Source of the DNA: CAZAYY01 sp964489525
GTDB lineage: Bacteria > Chloroflexota > Anaerolineae > Anaerolineales > JABWBV01
Assembly: GCA_964489525.1 (NCBI GenBank)
Contig: CAZAYY010000019.1
Coordinates: 15,829-79,828 of the forward strand
Direction of reading: 5' to 3'
DNA length: 64,000 nucleotides
Positions 1 through 8,183 of the stretch are shown here, in pieces (positions within the stretch are counted from its first letter, which is position 1; every line of letters begins with the position of its first letter). The notes under the pieces were generated by a model. That model was not told the DNA's origin, did no database searches, and saw only the letters and a list, made by a program, of their open reading frames with translations. A program made the position numbers and the translations under genes.

Positions 1-7
1 GTTTTTT

Positions 8-1342
8 TTATTCTTCCCAACCGGGGAATAAAACGGGCAGGCTTTGGGGGGCGTAGCGGTTTACCATATCGGATGAAATGCCATTCTGGCGGCAGATTTC
101 AGCGTAAAAGGCGGCGCTGGGGCGCATCCGGCGGGCCTGGGTGGTTTCATCCAGCGCCCAAAGGCCGAACCGCTGTGACCAGCCCCGCTCCCATTCAAAA
201 TTGTCCACCAGGCTCCAGTGGAAATAGCCCTTAATGGGCCAGTTGAAATTCACCGCCCGCCAAAGCTGGTGGATGTGTTCTGCCAGGTAGCGCGGCCGGA
301 GGCGGTCGTCGGGGTCCTCCACGCCATTTTCGGTGATATAGACAGGCAGTTTATACTGGGTGGCCCATTTCAGGGTTGGGTAGAATCCTTCGGGTTTGTG
401 CGCAATGAAGCCAGTTGTGCTCAATGGGGCTTCCGGGTCGTAAAAGCGGCGGGTGAACAGCTCGCCCGGGCGCAGCAGGCTGAAGGCGGTGTTTTCTTCT
501 GTGTAATAATTTATGCCGATGAAGTCTTGCGTGCCACGGGCTGCGGCCAGTTTTTTTGTGTAAAACGGGAAGCGCAGCACACCCGTAGCCGCGGCATCGG
601 TAAAGAACTCGTTAAGGGTGCGCGACATGGTGCGCGCTGCCCAGCGGTCCAGCGGAGAACCCGGGCGGTAGGGAACGAAGCGGCGGTAGTGCATGGCCAG
701 CCCAACCTGGGCCTGGGGTTGGGCGCGATGAACAGCCTGGTAGGCGGCAGCGTGGCCGCGCACCATGTTTTCCATCACTTTAAATGCGGTGGGCAGGCTG
801 TTTTTTCCCGGCGGGAATACGCCCAGCACGTACCCCGAGGCCGTGTAAACATTCGGCTCGTTGATGGTGCACCATAAATGGACATATTCTTTGAGCGCCC
901 CAACCACCTTTTCCGCGAAGATGGCAAATTCCTGTGAGATATCGCGCTCCCAACCGCCCTGTTCGGAGATCCAAAGCGGGTCGGTGAAATGGTGCAGGGT
1001 GACCATAGGGGTCATTCCCCGTTCGCGCAGACCGCGCACCATCTGGCGGTAGTGGTCTAGTGCATCTTCATCCCAAATGCCTGGTGCAGGCTGGATGCGG
1101 CTCCACTCAATCGAAAGGCGGTGGGCATTTTGGCCGCTTTCGGCGGCCCGGTCGAAATCTTCTTGCCAACGCCCGCCCCACCAGTCGCAGGCAAGCCCGC
1201 TGTGTTGGCCCTGGTGAATGCGCCCCGGTTCTTGCTCCCAGGCTGCCCAGTTGTTGTTTTTATTGCCGCCTTCTACCTGGTGGGCTGCTGTTGCCGTGCC
1301 CCACATGAAGCCAGTGGGAAAATGATATGCTGCTTCAACCAT
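8..1342 (-). CDS. GH1 family beta-glucosidase / beta-glycosidase
   Basis: Glycoside hydrolase family 1 enzyme of 444 residues, the usual single-domain length. The acid/base glutamate is in the TINEPN motif (about E162) and the nucleophile in YITENG (about E338); TLHHFTDPLW (115-124) and the C-terminal NFEWERGW aglycone-site motif are also present. It should hydrolyse beta-linked glucosides, galactosides or related disaccharides with retention. There is no signal peptide, so it probably acts in the cytoplasm on imported oligosaccharides. The ATG at 1342 is preceded by a GAGG Shine-Dalgarno. It is transcribed divergently from the aldo/keto reductase. Family assignment is firm; the exact sugar is unknown. 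Confidence 0.95.
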   Translation of the reverse strand: MVEAAYHFPTGFMWGTATAAHQVEGGNKNNNWAAWEQEPGRIHQGQHSGLACDWWGGRWQEDFDRAAESGQNAHRLSIEWSRIQPAPGIWDEDALDHYRQMVRGLRERGMTPMVTLHHFTDPLWISEQGGWERDISQEFAIFAEKVVGALKEYVHLWCTINEPNVYTASGYVLGVFPPGKNSLPTAFKVMENMVRGHAAAYQAVHRAQPQAQVGLAMHYRRFVPYRPGSPLDRWAARTMSRTLNEFFTDAAATGVLRFPFYTKKLAAARGTQDFIGINYYTEENTAFSLLRPGELFTRRFYDPEAPLSTTGFIAHKPEGFYPTLKWATQYKLPVYITENGVEDPDDRLRPRYLAEHIHQLWRAVNFNWPIKGYFHWSLVDNFEWERGWSQRFGLWALDETTQARRMRPSAAFYAEICRQNGISSDMVNRYAPQSLPVLFPGWEE

Positions 1343-1560
1343 GGTTCTGCCTCGCTTTGACGGTTGTTGGGTGACAGCTCACCCATCCCCTGGGCCGGAA
1401 GCCGGGGCTGAGTGACTGCATTTATTCTATCATGTTCAAGCCAACTGCCTGGGAATATCTCCGGGTTAACTTCGAATGGCTGCGTTTTTTTGTTTTTTTA
1501 TGTTATCCTTAACCCGGGCTGGCATGAACCAGCAGGTTGTTTTTTTGCAGGAGGTTTGTT

Positions 1561-2415
1561 ATGGAAACCCGCATGTTTGGCCGGACTGGCCATTTGAGCA
1601 CCGTGGCCATTTTCGGGGCAGCTGCTTTTTGGAACGTAACCCAACCGGAAGCCGACCGGGTGATGGAGCAGGTGATTGCTGCAGGTATCAACCATATTGA
1701 TGTTGCTCCCTCGTATGGCCTGGCAGAGGAACGCATTGGCCCGTGGATGCCTGCTGAGCGCAGCCGGTTTTTCCTGGGCTGCAAAACCATGGAGCGCAGC
1801 CGAGATGGGGCGCTGGCAGAAATGGAAAGGTCGCTTAAACGGCTGCAGGTGGACCAGTTTGACCTCTACCAAATTCATGCCATCACCACCCTGGAGGAAC
1901 TGGACGCCGCCACCCAAAAAGGAGGAGCACTGGAGGGGATTTTGGAGGCCCAGGCCGCCGGGCTGACCCGGCATATCGGAATTACAGGCCACGGGCTGCA
2001 GGCCCCGGCGCTGTTTCTGGAAGGCCTGCGCCGCTTTCGCTTTGATTCGGTACTTTTCCCGCTGAACGCCCGAATGTATGCCGAGCCGGACTATCGTCGT
2101 GATGCCGAAGCGCTGATTGCGGAATGCAAAGAGCAAAACGTAGGCACGATGGTCATTAAAACCATCACCAAAGGCCCCTGGGGCGACCAGCCCAAAACGC
2201 ACACCACCTGGTACGAGCCGTTTGATGATGCGGAAAAGATCCAAAATGCGGTAAACTTTGCTTTGTCGCAGGATATTAGCGGTTTGTGCACCGCAGGCGA
2301 TATCCGAGTTTTACCGCTGGTTTTAGACGCGTGCCAGCGATTTACAACCATGAGCGAATCAGCGCAGTTGGCTTATGTGCAGGCTGTTGCGGATCTGGTT
2401 CCACTGTTTACCTGA
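1561..2415 (+). CDS. Aldo/keto reductase family protein
   Basis: NAD(P)H-dependent oxidoreductase of the aldo/keto reductase TIM-barrel family, 284 residues. The catalytic tetrad can be placed: D47 and Y52 in HIDVAPSYG, K75 in FFLGCKT and H106 in DLYQIHAI. It resembles the short YajO/YghZ-like or Fe-S-free bacterial predicted oxidoreductases. The ATG at 1561 is chosen over an upstream in-frame start (1537) because GGAGG lies at 1550-1554. A small protein gene follows 25 bp downstream with its own strong ribosome site, so the two are probably co-transcribed. Substrate unknown. Confidence 0.9.
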   Translation: METRMFGRTGHLSTVAIFGAAAFWNVTQPEADRVMEQVIAAGINHIDVAPSYGLAEERIGPWMPAERSRFFLGCKTMERSRDGALAEMERSLKRLQVDQFDLYQIHAITTLEELDAATQKGGALEGILEAQAAGLTRHIGITGHGLQAPALFLEGLRRFRFDSVLFPLNARMYAEPDYRRDAEALIAECKEQNVGTMVIKTITKGPWGDQPKTHTTWYEPFDDAEKIQNAVNFALSQDISGLCTAGDIRVLPLVLDACQRFTTMSESAQLAYVQAVADLVPLFT

Positions 2416-2440
2416 ACCCCACCCTTATTCGGAGGTACCT

Positions 2441-2872
2441 ATGAACAACGTGAATGAAATTAAACCCCTGGATTGGCAGCCCACCCCTGGCATTGGTTAC
2501 ATTGTAGAGCGCCGTCCGGACGGCGGGATGCATGTCACCTTTTCTGACGACCGGCATGAAACCCTGCTGCATTGGCGCGAGTTCGCGATGAGCCATCTGC
2601 TTAACTCCGACCGGTTGACCCGCAACCTGTATGACCTGCGCCAGCTGGAGCACATTTCGGATGAGTCTATCCGCTTTGCGGTCGAGGCCAACAGCGACCC
2701 ATCTGCCCGCAACATCCGCCTGGCGGTGGTGGTTGCCAACGAAGCCGTAGCTCAGGCGATTTATGCCGTGGCGGCTCAAACCAATTTTCCTGGCGGTACA
2801 CAGTTGAAATTGTTCACCAATATTGACGAAGCGGAGGAATGGCTCAGCCGCCCGTTGGATATCCTGGCCTGA
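2441..2872 (+). CDS. Small STAS/SpoIIAA-like hypothetical protein
   Basis: A 143-residue soluble protein. The alternating pattern of strands and helices and the C-terminal LKLFTNIDEAEEWL segment resemble the SpoIIAA-like/STAS-like fold in which an F-x-D-x-x-x-A-x-x-WL helix closes the domain. I do not recognise a named family and no catalytic residue is evident. The ATG at 2441 is set by GGAGG at 2431-2435; an upstream in-frame start would overlap the preceding gene. It is followed by a strong hairpin terminator. Confidence 0.75.
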   Translation: MNNVNEIKPLDWQPTPGIGYIVERRPDGGMHVTFSDDRHETLLHWREFAMSHLLNSDRLTRNLYDLRQLEHISDESIRFAVEANSDPSARNIRLAVVVANEAVAQAIYAVAAQTNFPGGTQLKLFTNIDEAEEWLSRPLDILA

Positions 2873-2937
2873 GCGTTTACCTTCCTGGCGTTATAGACCT
2901 GGTAGGACAGGCCGCCGGGCACCCGCACGTTTAATTT

Positions 2938-2973
2938 AAAACCCTGCAGTTTTTTGAAAAACTGCAGGGTTTT
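2938..2973. terminator. Bidirectional intrinsic terminator
   Basis: A perfect 17-bp inverted repeat (2938-2954 against 2957-2973) with a CCCTGCAG/CTGCAGGG core flanked by A-runs and T-runs on both sides. It lies between two convergent genes (plus-strand gene ending at 2872, minus-strand GNAT ending at 3046), so it can serve both. Confidence 0.85.
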
Positions 2974-3045
2974 CGACCCATTAGACACCTTTTGCAGGCC
3001 TATCTCGAAACGGTCTGAATCGAAATCGGTTGTCCGCAGGGGTCG

Positions 3046-3525
3046 TCAAACCAGCTTTTTCTCCATAATCAGGGCGTCTTCGCCGCCGTTGTAATAGCCG
3101 CTCCATGCGCCGGCGCTGCGATAGCCCAGTTTCTTGTACAGCGCGATTGCCTGTTCATTCGAAATGCGCACACACAGGCGCATCCGGCTGACATGCACGG
3201 ACTGTTCCCCCCGCAAAATCAATTCCCTGGCAATCCCCCGGTTGCGATATTCGGGCAGCACCCCCACGGTCGCAATCCAGGCCAAATCTTCTTCGGGTTT
3301 GTTGTCTATGGCCACAAAGCCAGCCAGCCTGCCACCCACCAGCGCCTTGAACCGGGCCAGGTTGGGCAGCGAAAGCGAGGCCAGAACATCCAGCAGGGGC
3401 CAGGCATCCAGCGGAAAACACACCTTTTCAAGCTGGTGAATGGCCAGTGTGTCGCGCCAGGTTGCCGGAATGATTTCAAAGCCGGCCTGGCCCTCAGAGG
3501 AATTGGAAAAGGGGCTGGAATTCAT
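3046..3525 (-). CDS. GNAT acetyltransferase, RimI-like
   Basis: GCN5-related N-acetyltransferase of about 160 residues. The acetyl-CoA pyrophosphate-binding motif A is visible as VLPEYRNRGIARELI, followed by LCVRISNEQAIALYKKLGY, the classic RimI C-terminal helix and strand. It probably acetylates a protein N-terminus or a small amine. An upstream in-frame start (3606) exists, but the ATG at 3525 fits the family length better. It is monocistronic between a bidirectional terminator and the slipin terminator. Confidence 0.85.
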   Translation of the reverse strand: MNSSPFSNSSEGQAGFEIIPATWRDTLAIHQLEKVCFPLDAWPLLDVLASLSLPNLARFKALVGGRLAGFVAIDNKPEEDLAWIATVGVLPEYRNRGIARELILRGEQSVHVSRMRLCVRISNEQAIALYKKLGYRSAGAWSGYYNGGEDALIMEKKLV

Positions 3526-3723
3526 TGCACGGCATATTTTACCAGGGAAGCAAAGGGGAAACGTGTCCAATGACCATTGGGTCATTTCAAGAATTGGACA
3601 TGACACAAGCAGCCCTTGATGATGGAATGATCCTTATGCTATTCGCAGGATGACAATTCCGATTTATGGATTCGCTGCCCAAGATTTATGGATGATTATC
3701 CACCGCCCTGTGGCTGCGCCAAA

Positions 3724-3757
3724 ATCCCCCCTTTTTGACCCGGCAAAAAGGGGGGAT
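3724..3757 (-). terminator. Intrinsic terminator after slipin gene
   Basis: Perfect 13-bp inverted repeat (ATCCCCCC plus T-run against A-run plus GGGGGGAT) with an 8-nt loop, followed on the minus strand by a short T-tract. It lies about 60 bp past the stop of the slipin gene. Confidence 0.7.
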
Positions 3758-3818
3758 GAATGGCTCATAGGTTTAGCGGTCCCTGGTAGGGGCAGGCCGC
3801 AAGAACCAGGAAAATGGG

Positions 3819-4754
3819 TTACTCTTTCTGGGCGGGCTTCATACCCAGGAAGCCGTTCAGCAGGCTGCTGAACTCCATCGGGAAGATGTATTTCGTGGAA
3901 GGAGAATCCCCCAACGCTTTGAGCGTTTCGAAGTACTGCAGTGTCATGGTGTTGGTTTCCACTTCGCGGGCGGTTTCGTTGATACGTTGGAGTGCATCGG
4001 CAAAACCCTGGGCAGTTAACACCTGAGCCTGGCGTTCGCCTTCGGCCCGCAGGATGGCCGATTGTTTTTCGCCTTCAGCCCGCAAAATGGCGGCCTGCTT
4101 TTCGCCCTGGGCGACGTTGATGGCGGCTTCTTGCTGGCCGGTAGATTCGGTGACCAGGGCACGGCGGCCGCGCTCGGCAGACATCTGGCGGTTCATGGCA
4201 TCCTGGATATCACGCGGCGGCACAATTTCGCGAATTTCTACGTTGGTCACCTTCACACCCCAGCGCTCGGTCACTTCATCCAGGCGGGTGCGCAACATGA
4301 TGTTGATGTGCTCGCGTTCAGAGAGGACATCGTCCAGCGAAATGTTGCCGATGACAGCGCGCAGCGTGGTGGTAGCCATACCCTGGGCGGCGGCCTCAAA
4401 GTTGCCTACTTGCAGCACGCTGTCGGTGGGGTTTAACACCTTGTAATACCAGATGAAGTCCACTGAAACGCCGGCGTTGTCTTTGGTAATTGAGTTCTGG
4501 TGTGGAATTTCGCGCACCTGCTCGCGCAAGTCTACCTTACGGGCTGTGTCAATAATAGGCAGCAAGATAATCAACCCAGGCCCTTTTGCGCCCAGGCAGC
4601 GCCCCAGCCGGAAAACCACCAGTCTTTCGTATTCCGAAACAATCCGGATGGCGCTGGCCAAAACCAAAACCGCAAAAACCAGGAAACCACCAACCAGGCA
4701 AAGCAGTGTCCCCAGGGAACTGGCGCCTTCTTGTAAAAATGGTGCATAGTACAT
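3819..4754 (-). CDS. SPFH / band 7 domain protein (slipin, stomatin-like)
   Basis: A 311-residue membrane protein with one N-terminal hydrophobic segment (about residues 14-36), an SPFH/band 7 domain (YERLVVFRLGR onward), and a C-terminal coiled coil with repeated ILRAEGEKQ/INVAQGEKQ units. Slipins oligomerise in the membrane and are thought to scaffold microdomains. The partner nfeD gene lies directly upstream on the same strand, 41 bp away, the conserved arrangement for slipin/NfeD pairs. GGAGG just upstream supports the ATG at 4754. Confidence 0.93.
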   Translation of the reverse strand: MYYAPFLQEGASSLGTLLCLVGGFLVFAVLVLASAIRIVSEYERLVVFRLGRCLGAKGPGLIILLPIIDTARKVDLREQVREIPHQNSITKDNAGVSVDFIWYYKVLNPTDSVLQVGNFEAAAQGMATTTLRAVIGNISLDDVLSEREHINIMLRTRLDEVTERWGVKVTNVEIREIVPPRDIQDAMNRQMSAERGRRALVTESTGQQEAAINVAQGEKQAAILRAEGEKQSAILRAEGERQAQVLTAQGFADALQRINETAREVETNTMTLQYFETLKALGDSPSTKYIFPMEFSSLLNGFLGMKPAQKE

Positions 4755-4795
4755 AAAAAACCTCCGATTGATTGAAAAGTATGTTGAAGCCCATA

Positions 4796-5416
4796 TTAAA
4801 GATGGGCAGGAGAACCTTGATAAGCCTCGACCACCAAAACAAACCCTTCGCGCCCAGTCACCCGCACCCGGCTGCCGGATGGGATAGGCTCTTCGCTACG
4901 AGCGCTCCACTCTTCCATTTTGACCAGCACCGTCCCTTCGTAATGGATATCGGTGCGGGCCATGCCTAAGGCGCCGATGACCTGGTCGAGATCGTGGGCG
5001 GGTTGGGAAAACTGGGCTTCGAGGGTTTTTACCACCACAAACCACAGAAATACGCCTACCGAAATGGATACGACGCTGGCCAACAATGGGTGAACCCCAG
5101 GCACCCAACCCGATTCACCCCGGAACATAAAGGCAGAGCCGACCACCAGGGCCGCGATAGACACGATCAGGTAAAGGCGCTGGCCCGAGCGGCGCACTGC
5201 CAGGAAGAAGGGCACTACCCCGGCCACCAAAACGAACAAAGCCCACCAGTTCACGGGCAGGGTGTAAATTTGCCAGCCTGCCAGGGTGATGGTCAGGATG
5301 GCCCCTGCCTCGAAAACCCCGGTGCCAGGGGTGAGCAGGGACATCAGGATTAAAAGGAATGCCGCAACCAACAGCAGATAGGCGATATTGGGATTGAGCA
5401 AAAAATCGGTCAGCAT
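4796..5416 (-). CDS. nfeD: NfeD-like membrane protein
   Basis: A 206-residue protein with about four hydrophobic segments (NIAYLLLVAAFLLILMSLL, the GVFEAGAILTITL region, and two more between about 70 and 125) and a C-terminal OB-fold NfeD domain containing YEGTVLVKMEEWSARS and GSRVRVTGREGFVLVVE, diagnostic of NfeDC. It is the short form lacking the N-terminal ClpP-like protease domain. It is the upstream gene of an nfeD-slipin operon. NfeD is believed to anchor or regulate the slipin scaffold; the cellular process is not settled. Confidence 0.9.
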   Translation of the reverse strand: MLTDFLLNPNIAYLLLVAAFLLILMSLLTPGTGVFEAGAILTITLAGWQIYTLPVNWWALFVLVAGVVPFFLAVRRSGQRLYLIVSIAALVVGSAFMFRGESGWVPGVHPLLASVVSISVGVFLWFVVVKTLEAQFSQPAHDLDQVIGALGMARTDIHYEGTVLVKMEEWSARSEEPIPSGSRVRVTGREGFVLVVEAYQGSPAHL

Positions 5417-5662
5417 ACAACATCCTCCAGCTCCTCCTACTCGCCAGGGTCAAGGGTGCTTTGGCAGCGGTGGAGCAGACTCAAATGGTTGAGGGCAGGC
5501 ACTTCTTGAAGTTTGATGGAAGTTATGCCTTCTTGATAAATCGCCAAAGGTTTTTTCTCAGCCTTCCTGGTTTTTCCGGCGATTCCCTTGAGCAACCAGC
5601 CTGATCAGCCGAATAATTCGGTTGTGATTTTAAGCCGATTGCCTTTCATAGTAATTATACAG

Positions 5663-5690
5663 TTGAACTTGTAAACACAAACCAGATAAT
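5663..5690 (+). promoter_or_regulatory. Candidate sigma-70 promoter for the lgt-like/nadE operon
   Basis: TTGAAC (5663-5668) and GATAAT (5685-5690) with a 16-nt spacer, in an AT-rich stretch about 20 bp upstream of the ATG at 5710. The predicted start would leave a very short leader. Confidence 0.5.
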
Positions 5691-5709
5691 ATGGGGTATT
5701 ATTCCGCGC

Positions 5710-6465
5710 ATGACCACTGCTTTGACCTTGCCCGGCAATATTCCAATCTTTGGGTTTAGCCTGTTGGTGGGGTTGGGAGCAGCCCTGGGTATGGGCTGGT
5801 CGGTGCAGCGCGGGGGCGGGTTGGCTGCCGGGGCCGGGTTTTGGGTGCTGTTCTGTACTGTTTTGGGCGGGCGGGCGGCTTATGTGGTGGTGCATTGGGA
5901 GTATTTTGCTGCCCGGCCGTTGGAAATTGTTCAAACACCCCTGGGTGGGCTTTCGTGGCCGGGCGCCCTGGCCGGGGCGGGGTTGGCGCTGCTGCTGGCT
6001 GCCCTGTTGGTTCCGGATGGCCCGTGGGCTGCCGATGCGGTCATGCCCCTATTTGCCATGGTGTCTGCGGCGGCCTGGTTGGCCTGCATCCCGGCGGGCT
6101 GTGCCTATGGTGAAACCACAACCGGGGCCTGGCTGCCCCCTGTTTTGGATGAGTGGGGAATTGCTTCCCCCCGGGTTCCCCTGCAAACGCTAGGCGCCCT
6201 GGGCAGTGTTGGGCTGCTGGCGTTGGTTGACGGCCTTCTGCCGCGCCTCAAGCGGCCAGGGGCTGACGCTGCGCTGCTCTTTTTTTGCCTTTGCTTGCTG
6301 ACCACCGTTCTTTCTGCCTGGCGCGCCGACCCTGGCCCAATGCTCCAGGGCCTGCGGCTGGACACCTGGGCGGGACTGATGCTTGCTGTTCCCGCGCTGC
6401 TCATTGTGCTGCTGGTTTTTATCCTTCCGCCTGCCAGACCCTCTTCCGGAGATACCCTGCCATGA
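5710..6465 (+). CDS. Lgt-like polytopic membrane protein (prolipoprotein diacylglyceryl transferase-like)
   Basis: A 251-residue, highly hydrophobic protein with about seven predicted transmembrane helices. GGRAAYVVVHW followed by a run ending in GGLSWPGALAG mirrors the conserved Lgt motif in which an arginine precedes a GG-(M/L)-S-x-x-G signature, and IPAGCAYG resembles the later Lgt G-R-x-G-N-F region. The N-terminal part of a canonical Lgt and several invariant residues are not obvious, so it is a divergent member; transferase activity is uncertain. Its TGA overlaps the ATG of the next gene (ATGA), implying translational coupling. Confidence 0.7.
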   Translation: MTTALTLPGNIPIFGFSLLVGLGAALGMGWSVQRGGGLAAGAGFWVLFCTVLGGRAAYVVVHWEYFAARPLEIVQTPLGGLSWPGALAGAGLALLLAALLVPDGPWAADAVMPLFAMVSAAAWLACIPAGCAYGETTTGAWLPPVLDEWGIASPRVPLQTLGALGSVGLLALVDGLLPRLKRPGADAALLFFCLCLLTTVLSAWRADPGPMLQGLRLDTWAGLMLAVPALLIVLLVFILPPARPSSGDTLP

Positions 6466-7328
6466 AATTAACCATTGCCCTCGCTCAAATCAACACGGTC
6501 CTTGGGAATGTGGAAGCCAACCTGGAAAAACACCTGAGCCTGGCCAAAGAGGCCCGGGCTCAGGGCGCCAATCTGGTGGTTTTTCCCGAACTTTCGCTAA
6601 CCGGTTATGTGCTGCAAGACCTGGTTCCCCAGGTGGCCCGTTCTGCGGATGCAGACGACCCCACCTTCCGCGCCCTGCTGCAGGCCAGCCAGGATATTGA
6701 CATGACTGTGGGCTTTGTGGATGAAGACAGCCGCAGCCGGTTTTACATTGCTTCGGCTTACCTGAGCCGGGGCAAGGTAGTCCACATTCACCATAAGGTC
6801 TACCTGCCTACCTACGGGCTTTTTGATGAAAGCCGCTTCTTTGCCTGGGGGGACGCAATCCGGGCTTTTGACACCCGCTTTGGGCGAGTGGGTATGCTGA
6901 TTTGCGAAGATTTCTGGCATGCCTCGCCGCCCTACCTGCTCTGGCTGGATGGCGCCGACCTGCTGATTCTCATGTCGGCTTCGCCTGGGCGCGGGCTGCG
7001 TTCTGCAAACCAACTTGAATCTGCCCAGTGGGTGGAGCACATCAACCAGGCCTACGCCAGCCTGTTTACCACGTTTGTGGCCCACACCAACCGGGTGGGC
7101 TACGAAGATGGCCTCAATTTTTGGGGCGGTGCAACCGTTTTTAACCCGGATGGTGAGCTGGCTGCTCGCGGGCCCTATCACGAAGAAGCCCTCACCCTGG
7201 CCCATCTGGATTTAAAGCAGATCCACCGCACCCGCGCCCGGCTGCCGCTGCTGCGCGATGAGCGCACTGCCCTGGTGCAGCGTGAGCTTAGCCGCATTTT
7301 GGAAGGCCAATCTTCTGCGCACCGCTAA
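6462..7328 (+). CDS. Carbon-nitrogen hydrolase (nitrilase family), probable glutaminase partner of NadE
   Basis: Nitrilase-superfamily amidase of 288 residues with the Glu-Lys-Cys triad: E43 in FPELSLTGY, K112 in HHKVYLPTYG and C148 in LICEDFWH. The ending GLFDESRFF after the lysine is typical of the glutaminase domain of glutamine-dependent NAD synthetases. The next gene is nadE, so this is most simply a separate glutaminase subunit supplying ammonia to NAD synthetase. The start overlaps the preceding stop by ATGA. Confidence 0.88.
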   Translation: MKLTIALAQINTVLGNVEANLEKHLSLAKEARAQGANLVVFPELSLTGYVLQDLVPQVARSADADDPTFRALLQASQDIDMTVGFVDEDSRSRFYIASAYLSRGKVVHIHHKVYLPTYGLFDESRFFAWGDAIRAFDTRFGRVGMLICEDFWHASPPYLLWLDGADLLILMSASPGRGLRSANQLESAQWVEHINQAYASLFTTFVAHTNRVGYEDGLNFWGGATVFNPDGELAARGPYHEEALTLAHLDLKQIHRTRARLPLLRDERTALVQRELSRILEGQSSAHR

Positions 7329-7340
7329 TTGGAGGCTGTC

Positions 7341-8162
7341 ATGACCGATTTAACGATCAACATTTCGCTTGCCCGCAAAATTCTGACAGGCTTTATTCGC
7401 AGCGAACTTAACCGCATGGGTTTCACCCGGGCAGTCATTGGCCTTTCAGGCGGCATTGACTCGGCATTGGTGGCCTACCTGGCTGCCGAAGCGCTTGGCC
7501 CTGAAAATGTGCTGGGGGTGCGCATGCCCTATGCCACCTCTTCCCCGGCTTCGCTGGAGCACGCTCAATTGGTGAGCGACGCCCTGGGCATTGAAACCCT
7601 GACGGTGCCCATCAGCGGTATGGTAGATGCCTATTTTGATCAATTCCCCGCCGCCGGGGCATTGCGCCGCGGCAATGCCATGGCCCGTGCCCGGATGATT
7701 GTGCTTTACGACCAGTCTGAGGCTTTCCGCGGGCTGGTAATTGGCACGGGGAATAAAACCGAAATTCTGTTGGGCTACAGCACCCTGTACGGTGATTCGG
7801 CTTGCGCCATCAACCCGATTGGCGACCTGTACAAAACCCAGGTGCGCCAGCTCAGCCGGGCGCTGGACGTGCCTGCTGCAATTGTGGACAAGCCCCCTTC
7901 TGCCGACCTGTGGGCCGACCAGACGGACGAGGGCGAACTGGGCTTCACCTACGAAGCCGCCGACCAGCTTCTCTACCTGTTGGTGGACTGCCGCTACAGC
8001 CCGGAGGATGCGATTGACGCCGGTTTTGCGCCCGATTTTGTGCGCAACGTGGTGCGGCGGGTGCAGCGCAATCACTTTAAACGGGTGCTCCCGCCGATTG
8101 CCAAGCTGAGCAACCGCACGATTGGCTACGATTTTCTCTACCTGCGTGATTGGGGAACCTAA
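7341..8162 (+). CDS. nadE: NAD+ synthetase
   Basis: Adenylates deamido-NAD with ATP and amidates it to NAD, the last step of NAD biosynthesis. The PPi-binding loop is visible as GLSGGIDSALVAYL (SGGIDS at 36-41), with GTGNKTEILLGYSTLYGDSACAINP split across the deamido-NAD site and KPPSADLWADQTDEGELG near the C terminus. At 273 residues it is the short NadE without a fused glutaminase domain; that function is likely encoded immediately upstream. ATG at 7341 is preceded by GGAGG (7331-7335). Confidence 0.95.
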   Translation: MTDLTINISLARKILTGFIRSELNRMGFTRAVIGLSGGIDSALVAYLAAEALGPENVLGVRMPYATSSPASLEHAQLVSDALGIETLTVPISGMVDAYFDQFPAAGALRRGNAMARARMIVLYDQSEAFRGLVIGTGNKTEILLGYSTLYGDSACAINPIGDLYKTQVRQLSRALDVPAAIVDKPPSADLWADQTDEGELGFTYEAADQLLYLLVDCRYSPEDAIDAGFAPDFVRNVVRRVQRNHFKRVLPPIAKLSNRTIGYDFLYLRDWGT

Positions 8163-8183
8163 AAACCCCATAGAAAGCCCTGT

